Assembly (NCBI RefSeq): GCF_910592395.1
Contig: NC_088316.1
Span: 10,974,001 to 11,038,000, forward strand
Length of the DNA: 64,000 nucleotides
Reading direction: 5' to 3'
Source of the DNA: Lineus longissimus
Taxonomy: Eukaryota; Nemertea; Pilidiophora; Heteronemertea; Lineidae
Shown here piece after piece: positions 1 through 12,151 of the stretch. The position numbers and the translations under genes were made by a program. Below the pieces are notes generated by a model. The model had not been told where the DNA came from. It searched no databases and saw nothing but the letters and a program-made list of their open reading frames with translations. Positions within the stretch are counted from its first letter, which is position 1; every line of letters starts with the position of its first letter.

Positions 1-431
1 AGGCTGGAGGTTCCAGACATATCAATAGACGTGTCCATTTGAGTGTAACTATGGCACGTTTCTTAACAGATAATGATATGAACTTGAAATTTGGTACACA
101 TGACTCCCTACAGAGTTGCAACAAAGTCTATAACGTCACAACGTCATTGAGAAACCACCCCCGAGTCATGATGTCATTCAAACTGTGAACTTCGAACAAG
201 ACAGATGCTAGTCAACCCCAGCCACCCTGATGAAGCCTAGAGGGGCAGAAACGCGCGTCGGTGGAGCAACACAACAGCCCAACAATAGGGACTGATGGAC
301 ATTGTTGTAAACTACAGTGACGGTATCCAGTTTTACTTCTACTACACATGACTCCCTACATCATTTATAACCTCTGACACAGAATTTCGATCTGATCTGA
401 TTCTTGACTTGGCCACCAGGGGACCAAAACT
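1..431. repeat. Inverted partial copy of the GTGCTCACC repeat family
   Basis: This stretch holds phrases such as GTGTAACTATGGCACGTTTC, the reverse complement of phrases in the next element (GAAACGTGCCATAGTTAC). It is therefore a partial copy of the same family in opposite orientation. It is cut by the window edge, and no protein is encoded. Confidence 0.5.
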
Positions 432-1468
432 AAATGAAATGGCCAGGGCCATTGTGCTCACCTCATGTGGAGGAAAGATGGATAAAGAGCATGGTATTGT
501 GTCATGTAGTGTTAGGTTTGATGTAGGTCCAAGCAATTACAATTTCCCCAAAATGGCCAATTTACAGTACATTCGACCTCTGTGACCTTGAAAAGTAGGT
601 CAAATCAAAGAAGACCCGGGTGACACACTGAATGGTTGTTAGAATTAGATGTACCTATGATATAAAATTGGTGCCAATCGGGCAAGTCATTACTAGGAAT
701 AATGGCATTTTGAAGAATTTAGGATTTGGTCCCCTCCCTGGAGGCCAAACGGCAAATCAGATCGCACCAAACTTCGGTACCTGAGATCACCTGACCAAGG
801 GGTACATGTGTACTTAATTTCTGATCAATAGTCATTGCAGTTAAGAAACGTGCCATAGTTACGGCCTTACGGCGAATTTACGCCATTTGACCTCTGTGAC
901 CTTGACAAGAAGGTCAAATTAAAAACCTGGGTGACATATACTGTATGGTGGTTAGATGTACCTATGATATCAAATTGGTGGCAATCGGGCAAGAAGTTAA
1001 GGAATAATCACATTTTTAAGGTTTTTGGATTTTGCCCCCTGGTGGTCAAGTGGTGAATCATATTGGACCAAACTTCGGTCCCTGAGATCACCTGACTAAG
1101 GGGTAAATGTGTACCAAATTTGGTATCAACAGTCATTGCAGTTTAGAAACGTGCCATCGTTACATCCTAATGGCCAATTTACACCATTTGACCTCTGTGA
1201 CCTTGAAAAGTAGGTCAAATCAAAAACCCGTACGATATGTGATGTATCCTTGCTAGGAGTACCTACCATAAAATTTTTATTGAAAACGGATCATTAATAA
1301 GAGACATATCACACTTTTTATGTTTTAAGTTTTAGCCCCCTGGTGGCCAAGTCATGAACCAGACCGGACCGAAATTCAGTGTCAGAGTACCTCTGACCTA
1401 GGGGGTCATGTGTACAAAGTTTCAAGTTCATAGCACAAGCGGTTAAGAAACATGCCACACAGGATACG

Positions 1469-1510
<42 letters not shown>

Positions 1511-1556
1511 AGACACAGGGCTATCGTATAGACTCCCCTAACGGTGAGCCAAAAAG
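432..1556 (+). repeat. GTGCTCACC-family repetitive element with internal ~290-bp units
   Basis: It opens with GGCCAGGGCCATTGTGCTCACC and closes with a (GAC)n tract and CGGTGAGCCAAAA. The ends are roughly complementary (GTGCTCACC and GGTGAGC). In between, a unit of about 290 bp recurs, containing AAGAAACGTGCCATAGTTAC, CATTTGACCTCTGTGACC and GGCCCCCTGGTGGCCAAGTC. Further copies lie near 4.85, 10.5 and 55.4 kb. It is probably a non-autonomous mobile element; I do not recognise a named family. Confidence 0.6.
1467..1510 (+). repeat. (GAC)n microsatellite
   Basis: About 14 GAC triplets run uninterrupted just before the right end of the GTGCTCACC-family element. The same microsatellite sits at the same place in the copy at 12.1 kb, so it is part of the element. 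Confidence 0.9.
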
Positions 1557-1790
1557 GTAAAAAGTGCAATATCTAGCTTAATTAATACTAAGAGTGACTT
1601 GTTTCATGATATTTTTATGGTAGGCACTCGGAGCAAGGATACATCACATATTATCCTACGGGTTTTTGATTTGACCTAATTTTCAAGGGCACAGAGATCT
1701 AACGGTGTGCATTGGCCGTTTGAGTGTAACTATGGCACTTTCTTAACCGCTAAAGCTACGAACTTGAAACTGGATGTCAACCAATTTTCA
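1557..1790 (-). repeat. Inverted unit of the GTGCTCACC family
   Basis: GTGATATTTTTATGGTAGG-like phrases, ATCCTTGCTCC-like phrases and GAGTGTAACTATGGCAC read as the reverse complement of the ~290-bp unit of the preceding element. The element is thus bracketed by opposite-strand units on both sides. From 1791 to 2224 nothing is recognised. Confidence 0.45.
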
Positions 1791-2224
1791 TGTGACGATG
1801 TATCTATTTTACTCTCTACGATTATCCCTGAAATTCAGCCAACTTTATAACCAAAATGCTATACTTACATAGTACCGGTAAATTTTTTTGTGCCATTGAG
1901 CCAAGAAAAATAGTATTATTCAATGACAATGGAAAAGATAACGTGCTCAGTCGCACTTAAGTCCCCTCGGCTTGGGTGCAAGTTGAAGAATGTATCATTC
2001 ACAGGGGAACTGTTTTTACATATTAAGGTTGTAGAGATTATGATGTTGAAGCCCTCAGTAAACCTTAGTTGGCTGAGCTGGAGGACAGCTTGCTCTAGCA
2101 CGTTGAACCCTAAGAGAGTGCGGAGTGGCAGTCACCATCTTCTGCAATGGTGCTAAGACCAAATTTAAAAATATATGTTTCTTGTCTGGAGCTGATAGAG
2201 CAGACATTGTAGTTAGACACATAT

Positions 2225-2445
2225 GTGACCCGCTCTACCAAAACTAGGCGCTTGTCGCATCTGAACTTGACAGGTTGATACGGACTTGTTGTTCATTTCC
2301 CTATTGTAGACCTTTTGTTGAATGTGACCAAATCAGTTTGTAATAGATTTCACAAAAGGTCAACAATAGGGAAATGAACAACAAGTCCGTATCAACCTGT
2401 CAAGTTCAGATGCGACAAGCACCTAGTTTTGGTAGAGCGAGTCAC
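2225..2445. mobile_element. Hairpin (foldback) MITE with ~92-bp arms
   Basis: The left arm starts GTGACCCGCTCTACCAAAAC and runs to about 2316. The right arm (about 2354-2445) is its near-exact reverse complement, ending GGTAGAGCGAGTCAC. The loop is under 40 bp and there is no coding capacity. A relative with the same GTGACCC end lies at 4641-4833. The near-perfect arms suggest recent insertion. Confidence 0.8.
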
Positions 2446-2594
2446 AAATACTGTGTTCAATTTCGAGCACTAACCAGTATTTGGAAGTTGTAAAGTATGA
2501 TACACAGGTGGTGTAAAGGCATTTCATAAGCATTATGTATCCATTCCCTTTACAAAACATTTGAAGCAGATCAACACTCTTACTATAAAGACTC

Positions 2595-2766
2595 TTAGGC
2601 CCAAATTCATAAAAGGCGTTTAAGGGTTAGACATGTACAACTTCTCTCTTATCAGTTTCTGGGCCTATTCATATTCTGCGAAGATTTGCATGAAGGGCCA
2701 GAATCTGTCTATTCAGTAGTTAAACGCTGTTTTAAGCTAAACGCCCTTTATGAATTTGGCCCTTAG
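2595..2766. mobile_element. Short inverted-repeat MITE
   Basis: The ends are TTAGGCCCAAATTCATAAAA and, at the right, its reverse complement with small changes (TTTATGAATTTGGCCCTTAG). A GGCC...ATTCA...AAA...TTA end of this type resembles PIF/Harbinger MITEs (compare the element at 56.7 kb). That assignment is an inference. Confidence 0.65.
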
Positions 2767-4640
2767 TTTTTCTTTGTTGAATTATTTATCTTCACAAATG
2801 GCATTGGGTCATTTGTTTCATTAGAATTACAAAATGACCAAGAAAGGGGAATACATTATGTGTTTCAAAGTATATAAATATATATGAGATTTGATAAACA
2901 ACAAGTGAGAAATAAAGAATTGAGAAGTAGTGGGTAAAGGACCATCTAGTAGTAATTCCTTCTTATGTTGATGACACCTTTCCATGAAACAAAGTTTAGT
3001 AAAGGGGCTGAAAACATAATGTTAGGAAAGACTGAACTATTCACAGGGCTCCGCACATACGTGTAGTCTTACTTCTCAGTATCTGAATTGTCACTTTTGT
3101 TGAATCTGCATCGGATATTGACAGAACACGTTTGTGGTGGAGACATGGAAGGCGCTTGACAGGGTTGTTACAACATCTGTTTTCTTCTGTTCAGTTCGTT
3201 TTCTCAGTTCAGCAAGGGGGAGCAGAGTCAAATGTACGAAGTGATTAGTGTAAGGAAATCCAGATGGTTTTATGCAATTATGGTAGGAGTAATATGTCTC
3301 GGCAACTCCACAAATAGGACTGGGTAGATTTGTGTAGATGAGGTCAATAGTAAAGGGCAAAAATGAAAAAATAATGGCACAGCTCACAGGTTCATTGTTG
3401 GATACACACACAGGACAAAATAAAAAAAACCATAACTTTTTTTCAAATTTTGGGCCTTAGGTCGACACATCGGAGAAAAAAATGAATTGACCATATGGGC
3501 AAAAACGACTGTACTTCGCTCTTTTTTTCTTCTGAATGGCCTAAATGGCACATCGTAGGCTTCAGTACAAATAAAAAAATAGTTTTTCCCAATTGTATTT
3601 TTCCCGGTTGGCATTTTCCAATGTCGGCGGGCCCGTAAACCAAAGAATGAAAAAAACGTAACATTAATGCTGACTGTACTTTGGACTTTGACTGTACATG
3701 GAATCGCATGTTTGTTCCTTTGATATGCGTGCCCTGCATGTTTTGCTGCTTCAAGCTTTTGTTCTGCTGCTGTTATATTTGAACACTGCACTAACCTGCA
3801 AATTCTACTGTTAGATGTCAAATTTGTTCATTTGTTGGTTGTGCATTGTGTACTGCAAATGACATGCATTAACATCACCCAAGGTGAGCACATGGTCCCT
3901 GGTCCATTTCGTTTATATCTGCATTAGCTCATATATTATCCGTGTCCATGAAGATCTATTATGCCGTCAATTGATTTGTGATCTCATCAGGGTAAGTCGT
4001 TATGTAGACTGATAACCGCCCTTTCGCCGATTCAATATGCCATGAATATGCCAAGTGTCAAAACATTATTTACATCTTATTTGCACGTCAAATGTGATTC
4101 GTTGATCAATCAAATATGTTTTAGCTCAACATGATACCAGGGGTAGTGCAAGTGACCATAGGAGCGCGCAATGACACCTGGGTAAACGAGGTTAGAACAA
4201 GATCAGTTAACCATTTTTTGCAGTCCCCAAAATATGATATTTTCTGAATTACTCAATGTTCTGTTTTTACCATGGGTGCTGCTGTCATGTTAGTACAACT
4301 TAGTTTAAGCACATTTTTATTCATAGAAGAGAATAGGGATTGGACGTAAGTTTCAAAGAAACTTATAAAATGTCCTTTCCACAGTACAATGGTGTAATAG
4401 ACAAACATAAGTTTACATACAGGTTTTTTGTGAAAGAAGTATGGTGGTGCTTTGTCAACAATTGACACCGTTATTTACACTTACAGGGGATCTAGCGGTA
4501 GCGGCCTTTGAAGGGAGAATCTATTTGTGCGTATGATGAAAGTCTGAACAGCGTTCATGGTGGATAAATTTTAGTACAACTACGAAAACAGTTGTGTTGT
4601 CATGGCCGTGAAAAGTATAAAATGCTGTAAACTCACAATT
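2767..4640. other. Gene-free stretch (PGM2 intron 4 or beyond)
   Basis: Several ORFs of 70-145 codons occur on the minus strand (3091-3411, 3384-3821, 4253-4468), but none shows a recognisable domain or fits the missing PGM2 exons. AT-rich runs and poly-A or poly-T tracts are present. Nothing is annotated here. Confidence 0.5.
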
Positions 4641-4833
4641 TGTGACCCATAACAGCAAAAGGAGGCGCATGTCGCACAGAAGAGGAGCCTAAATGACACC
4701 AGGAGATAATGGAAGAAATTGATGTATTAGATTTCACTAAAGGCAGGTCAGTGAAATGGACAACAAGTACCAGTCGGTCTCAACCTGCCAAGCTCAGAGC
4801 GATAAGCGCCTGGTTTTGCTGTGATGGGTCACA
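4641..4833. mobile_element. Inverted-repeat MITE related to the 2225 hairpin
   Basis: The left end is TGTGACCCATAACAGCAAAA and the right end TTTTGCTGTGATGGGTCACA. Internal GGCGCATGTCGC is matched by GCGATAAGCGCC. The internal phrases AACAAGT and CAACCTG are shared with the hairpin at 2225-2445, so both belong to one family, this copy being more diverged. Confidence 0.7.
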
Positions 4834-4850
4834 TTATTGTAGTACATTCT

Positions 4851-6057
4851 TTGAATGAAATGGCTAAGGGCCATTGTGCTCAACGCATAGATATTTGGTG
4901 GTTAGGAATTCATTCTGGTTAAGAAACATGCTACAAGTATATAGGTCAAACCAAAGTCGGTATGACATGTGATGTATCCTTGCTGCGAGTACATACCATA
5001 AAAATATCATCGAAAACAAGTCACAAATAAGCGAGATATTGCACTTTTTGTGTCCGAGGTTACATGATGTAGGGAGTCAAGTTCATAGCTTTTGCGGCTA
5101 AGAAACGAGCCATAGTTACACTCAAACTGCCAATTTACGCCATTTGACCTAAGTGACCTTGAAAATTAGGTCAAATCAAAAACCCATATGATATGTGATC
5201 TATCCTTCTTAGGAGAACCTACCATAAAAATGTTATCGAAAAAGAGTCACTCATAAGAGAGATATCACAGTTTTTAGGTTTCCATATCTGGCCCCCTGGT
5301 GGCCAAGTCAAGAATCAGATCGGACTGAAATTCAGTGTCAGAGGATACATGACATACGGAGTCATGTGTACCAGATTTCAAGTTCATAGCTTTAGGGGTT
5401 AAGAAACGTGCCATAGTTACCCTCAAACGGCCAATTTACGCCATTTGACCTCTGCGACCTTGAAAATTAGATGTTATATATCCTTGCTAGGAGTACCTAC
5501 CATTACGATTTTAGCGAAAACAAGTCGCTTATATTAAGCGAGATATCACACTTTTTAGGTTTTAACTTTAGGCCCCCTGGTGGCCAAGTCGAGGATCAGA
5601 TCAAACAAAATTTGGTGTCAGAGGTTAGCTGATTTAGGGAGTAATGTAAACCAAATTTCAAGTTCATAACTTCAGCGGTAAAGAAACGTGCCATAGTTGC
5701 ACTCAAATGGCCAACTTACGCCATTTGACCTCTGTGACAATGAAAATTAGGTCAAATCAATTATCAAAACCCATATGATGATATGTGATGTATCCTTGCT
5801 AGGAGTACCTGCCATAAAAAATTTAGTGAAAACGAGTCGCTTATAAGCGAGATATCTCTATGGCAATTTTTTGGTTTTAACTTTTGGCCCCCTGGTGGCC
5901 AAGTTGAAAATCAGATCAGAACGAGAGTCAGAGTCAGAGGTCACCTGACCTGGGGGGGCAATGTGTACAAAGTTTCAAGTTCATAGCCCTAGCGGTTAAG
6001 AAACGAGCTACTGGTTTTTGAAAGAGAATACATAGACCCCCTAAGGTGAGCCAAAAA
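4851..6057 (+). repeat. GTGCTCACC-family repetitive element
   Basis: It starts TGAAATGGCTAAGGGCCATT, ends CCTAAGGTGAGCCAAAAAG, and contains about four diverged ~290-bp units. The (GAC)n tract seen in other copies is missing or deleted. Its right end lies only about 50 bp from the splice donor of PGM2 exon 4, so it sits at the start of intron 4 in the direction of transcription. Confidence 0.6.
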
Positions 6058-6107
6058 GCCATGCCTAGATACGTGTCATTTATTGCTACCAGTGAAATAT
6101 TGCTTAC

Positions 6108-6192
6108 CACAAATGGTGTTGGACATATTTCTGAGTAGAGATAGACTGGAATCTCAGCATTCAGGAAGATCACTGCTGTCATCAGAGCCCAC
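6108..6192 (-). CDS. PGM2: PGM2 coding exon 4
   Basis: The acceptor TTCTACAG precedes this 85-nt exon and the donor GTAAGC follows it. It encodes the residues ending in IPVYLYSEICPTPFV, matching the stretch before the active-site loop in PGM2. It completes a codon split with exon 3 (CG+G, arginine) and ends in phase 0. Confidence 0.85.
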
Positions 6193-9100
6193 CTGTAGAA
6201 GATTAGAAGTATGTTGGACATTCTAAGGTAAGGTGTTCAATCAAGCATGTTTAAAACCCTTTCACTGCCGGCATAATGTAGAACTTGCATGTTTTTCCAG
6301 ATTGATTGGTCACAAGTTTTGGGAAAAACATCTGCATGAAGCGTTTTTTAACTCTTTCACTGCCAGCCCTATTTTAAAGTTATTCCCCCATCTTGCTAGC
6401 ATTTTTGCCATTTTTACCACTTTTTGTAGCAGGAGCTGGGGGCCCTCTTTGGCGCCCTCGACCACGCCCTCAGCCACGTGCAGCTTGATTCCCACCTGCA
6501 GCAGGCTGCGCCCCCTGCCCACCATCACCTGAGTCATTGTCACTACTACATATATCATTACCCCCAACTGCCTGGTCATTATCGCCATCAGAATCAGGCT
6601 GATCACGCAAATTGATCTCAAATTGGTCTATCTTCACCAATTCACCTGACTCAAAATACCCACTTCCTCGGTACGAGATTGAGAACCAAATGCTTCCGAG
6701 AACACTTCCGAAGACATGGCGGGAGGTTTAAATCAACGTAGAATCAATAGTTTGGTTTACTTTTTGATGGGTAGATGGAAACACTGAGATAACGTTTTGA
6801 AACATTATTGGCAATTTAGCGACCTATTTTCAATAACATTTTAAAACGTTATTGGCAGTGAAAGAGTTAAGTTCAGAATAGATTCATCGTGCAGCAGTCC
6901 AAATTCTCAGAGGCTGGTATGTTGTTTTCTTGTCTGCTTTTCAATATAGTGAAAACTACATCTTGATACAACCTTTAGTTTCTGGGGATACAACAGTTGG
7001 TAAGGAAAGAGACTACAGCAAAAGGACTTCAATTTTTTCGTACCGGTGACTGTTGTGTCTTGCATCATATCCAACAACCAAGCCTCTCTTCTTTAGATCA
7101 GGACAAACGTTTTGGGCATGTCTAAGGAGTCCCTGGGTTGACTGTATGACAGTCACGTCCGACATGCGAGAGTAACCAGCACCCATACGTCCACGCAGGC
7201 CTTGAAGTATCAAATAAACCTTGTCATAAAATGAACAGGCTAAGATATCCAAGTAACAAGCAATAATCGTGCCTCCAATAGACCAAATCCCGTCCAGAGT
7301 TTTTTACTTAAAAAATATTCATATCAGAAATGATCTAGCCCAGGGAGTGAGTAATCATTGCCAATGGTAGAAATTTCAGCAAATTCTGCTGACACCCAAC
7401 CTTGTAACTTTTTGCAGTCCCACATGTCCATCTGGGTGATCAATGATGTATCCACATTCAAGAGTCTGACAATGCCAATGATGCAGGCATGCAGGACCAA
7501 GGATGACAAGACGTGGTTGGGGACATCATGAATGGCTTTATGATTAAGGGCCACTGTGGACATAAAAGTTGCTGGTCCACTTGAATGGCCATAAAGCTAG
7601 ATTTAACTCAAACAAAGAAAAGTTTCTTACCAGCTGTTCCAAATTCCAACCTTGAACACAACCTGGCACGGAGTTCCTTCACATCTCCTTTCCGTGCCAG
7701 ACTAGCTATCTCAGCATGTGTCTTCTCATTCTGAAAGTCAACAAATTGGCATTTAAGTAATAGACTACTGAGGCACACACAACACACGCCACCATTTTAA
7801 AGGTATCTCACCCAACATCGGCAAAAGATCCATTGAGTAACACCAGAACTCCTCCAAAACACACCGGCAAATTCGAAACAAAAATGGGCCAGACTTTTAA
7901 AAAGTTTTGCCTGCAAATCCAAATTCCATATTAACATTTTGCTAGAATGAAGCTACTACATGTACAGCAGAACATCTCTATTCAAAGAGTAAGTAGATTG
8001 GAGCTGCTCTGCTCTTCATTACTTTAACCACAGTGAGCGTTTAAAAACGACACAGAAACTTCTGAGCGGATATCAGGTGGCATAATCATGTCTACTATCT
8101 ATGGGCCCATGCAATTCCTGCCAAAAAACCTGCACTGGGCCATGGAGGATACCATTTACATGGTATAACGTCACAAGATTGTATATTGTGTCATAACCAC
8201 CACTGTTGAGGTGAAGTGTGTCATTTTCACAAGTGCCCAACCATCAGTGACTCTATAGACATCCTTCTCAAATGTTACATTGTATGACATCATTTTCACC
8301 AACATGGCTGACGTATGTTTTTGGCGCCAAGATGTTGGGTCCCTTGAATGGTCGATTTGAAAGTCTGATGCATTTCATCTGGCAATATTTATGCACAGAA
8401 ATTTGATGAGTTTTGATTTACCTCGCTGGTGTCTCACAAGTAAACTGTAATTCGAACGATTGTATACACTAACATTAAAGGGGTACACTGTTCGTAATTA
8501 CTTGTGGTCCAGTTAGATAGAAATTCACCAATACACAATGCTGTAGTGCAGTTATTATGAATACAAATTTGTTGAAACTTTGTATAATTTACAATTTGTA
8601 TATCTGTCTACAGAAAGGCAATGCTGAAATTTATAATTTAGTATGTATTTACGCAATTGAAAATATTCAAATTCAATTACAAATTCAATGATTTTAATGA
8701 ACGCCGTGGGCCTTTAGGACACCCTCAGGACTGATAAGTGCTGTCATTAATAGAGGAGTGTCCTGATCAGAGCAGTCGAATTGAATGGAAACGCCCAATT
8801 TGGGACCAAAACTAATGTCCTCAATATAGAGGGTGTCCTTAATTCGAGAGGTGTTCGCTAAGTGAGGTTCAACTGTACTGTTAGTGTTACAGTTGTCATT
8901 GTTGGCAAAGTGGCAGTGGACAAACTACATGGACACCATCCTCTATAAAATAGTACATTGTACATCCACATTTACATTATGTAAGTATAGACCTGGCTTT
9001 TTTGTGATGTTTCTGAAGTGCTCACATAAATCTAGCAAGTAGTCCCTTTTTGTTTGTCCCACATATTGTATTCCACATGTACGATAGACAGTTAATCAAA

Positions 9101-12100
9101 TTGCTCCTTTTGCAATCTATGTTTGTCCTGGTTGTTTACATGTCCTAGACGTGACGTGACTGCGATTAGAGGCGGAGGTGTCGAAACGCCCTAGTGCACC
9201 CGGACCTCTGGGGAGGAGTCCCCTTCCAGGGTGAGAAATAAGAGTCAGTTTGAGGCCCTTACGGAACTTCAATCATAAATTAAAGCCTAGTGGTTAACAA
9301 TAGACGAATTCGAAGAAGACAAATCAGTGCCAAGCCAAAAAAATCAAATGTGCACACTGAGAACACGTCACAAGGCCTGAGCCGACTTCGGACAATGCCT
9401 AGAGGCACGGCAATCCTTTGTTCAAGGTGAAACGCATGACTGGTCAGTGCCAAAACAAACTTCTTCGAATTCGTCTATAATGGCTACCACGCAAAAGGGC
9501 CCGGGTTCGATCCTGGGGGGAACCCAGGATTGTATTTCTGGATAAACCGGCGTGGCTTTCTAAGGAACTAAAATTCCTGGCTCTTCACAGTCCTTCAAAT
9601 GAGACATAAAATCGAGGTTCCTTGTATTGTATCTGGTGTCTATGCCAGGGCAGGTTAAAGACCCCACCAAGTAAGAAACATGAGTAGCTTGTGTGGACTC
9701 ATAACCTCTCGCCGAAGTTGATTCACTAGACCAAAACCCAATACATGGACTTTGCCAGAACAATCAACATTACCGTTGATCCACACTTGACTTTTTTCGA
9801 TGTCTTCTAATAATGATGATATTTTGAATGCTTTTGGTGATGATTTGATAAAAAACACGTCTTTTATATTGAGGTAAACTTACGCTACCTGTGAGTGTGA
9901 GTGTGAAAAGGTATATTTGCAAAATGGCCGAAATTTATTTTTCACACACGGTCTATACACCCTGGAGAAAATCACCTTCAAGTGCAGAGTGAACGCTGAA
10001 GAAGAAGAGGTCCCTACAGTACACCAGCCTAGGCGGAGGAAGCCACTGCTCACTGCTGGCCACAACTAACATTAACAAGCAGCAACCGAAAGACCGCATG
10101 GTCGCACACCAATGTTATTTTGTTCGTTGTGCCTATATTTAGGTTTTTTTGGGCCAGCAGTGGCTTCCTCTGCCTGGTGTAAAACGGCAGTCATCCCAAA
10201 CAGCGTCCACCAGTGCCGGGCACCAGCTTCCACCCGGTCATCCTAAATTGCGTCCAGTGGCGACCAGTGGCGTCCAACGCGAAATAAAAGGGTGTATATG
10301 GTTAAAATTGTTTTCAAGCTCCTAAAACACTTTCAATAAACAAGATTTAGAAGTTTGGTAGAGTTTGCAAACTTAGTTTTAGAATAATCATCACCAGAAA
10401 ACGATCTTAGTATGCGTCCAGCAAAAGTACTGGACGCCATGTTTGTTTTAGCTGCCGTTCCTTGGGTTTATAGAAAAAGCGGAATCGGGATCTGGCATCA
10501 GGTTGGCATACTAAGATTGTTTTCTGGTGATGATTATTCAAAAATGAAACGGCCAGGGGCCATTGTGCTCACCGTATAGATATTTGGTGCTTTGTAATTC
10601 ATCCAGATTAAGAAACATTGTACATGTATAGTATATAGGTCAAACCAAAGTCGGTATGACATGTGATGTATCGTTGCTTGGAGTAAGTACCATAAGAATA
10701 TCATCAAAAACAAGTCAATAATAAACGAGATATTGCACTTTTTACCTATTTTAGTTTTGGCCTCCTGGTGGCCGAGTTGAGTACCAGATCAGATCGAAAT
10801 TCGGTGTCCGAGGTTACATGACGTAGGGAGTCATGTGTATCAAATTTCAAGTTCGAAGCTTTAGTGGTTAAGAAACGTGCCATAGTTACAATCAAACGAC
10901 AAATTTACGCCATTTGACCTCTGTGACCTTGAAAAGCAGGTCAGATCAAAAACTCATATGATATGTGATGTATCCTTGCTAGGAGAACCTACCATAAAAA
11001 TGTTATTGAAAACGAATCACTAAAAATAAGCAAGATATTGCACTTCTTACTTTTTCCATTATGGCCCCCTGGTGGCCGAATAAAGAATCAGATCGAGCCA
11101 AAATTTGGCATCAGAGGTTATCTGATGTAGGGGGTTATATGCACCAAGTTTCAAGTTCATAGCTTTACTGGTTAAGAAACGTGCCATAGTTTACACTCTA
11201 ACGGCCAATTTACGCCATATGACCTCTGTGACCTTGAAAAGTAGGTCAAATTGAAAACCCGTAAGATATGTGATGTATTCTTCCTAAGGGTACCTACCAT
11301 AAAAATTTTATCGAAAACAAGTCACTTATAAGCGAGATATCACACTTTTTAGATTTCCACTTTTGGCCCCCTGGTGGCAAAGTTGAGAATCAGATCAAAC
11401 TGAAATTCAGCACCAGAGGCTATGTGATATAGGGGGTTATATGTACCAAGTTTCAAGTTCATAGCTTTAGTGGTTAAGAAACGTGCCATAGTTTACACTC
11501 TAACGGCCAATTTACGCCATATGACCTCTGTGACCTTGAAAAGTAGGTCAAATTGAAAACCTGTAAGATATATGATGTATTCTTCCTAAGGGTACCTACC
11601 ATAAAAATTTTATCGAAAACAAGTCACTTATAAGCGAGATATCACACTTTTTAGATATCCACATTTGGCCCCCTGGTGGCAAAGTTGAGAATCAGATCAA
11701 ACTAAAATTCAGCACCAGAGGCTATGTGATATAGGGGGTTATATGTACCAAGTTTCAAGTTCATAGCTTTAGTGGTTAAGAAACGTGCCATAGTTTACAC
11801 TCTAATGGCCAATTTACGCCATATGACCTCTGTGACCTTGAAAAGTAGGTCAAATTAAAAACCCGTATGATATAAGATGTATATTTGCTATGAGTACCTA
11901 CAACAAAAGTTTCATCGAAAACAAGTCACTAATAAGCGAGATATCACACTTTTTAGATATCCACATTTGGCCCCCTGGTGGCCAAGTAGAGAATCAGATC
12001 GGACAGAAATTTAGTGTCACGGGTCATCTGACCTAGGGGGTCATGTGTACAAAGTTTTAAGTTCATAGGCCTAGCGGTTAAGAAACGTGCCACTGTTTTT

Positions 12101-12116
12101 GAACTAGGATACGACG

Positions 12117-12151
<35 letters not shown>

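Noticed and set aside
1318-1569. Poly-serine ORF
   Set aside because: Translation of the (GAC)n tract on the minus strand; the same happens at 11953-12210 with arginine.
3091-3821. Minus-strand ORFs that could be PGM2 exons
   Set aside because: None contains the expected ASHNP active-site loop or later PGM2 motifs; composition and borders do not fit.
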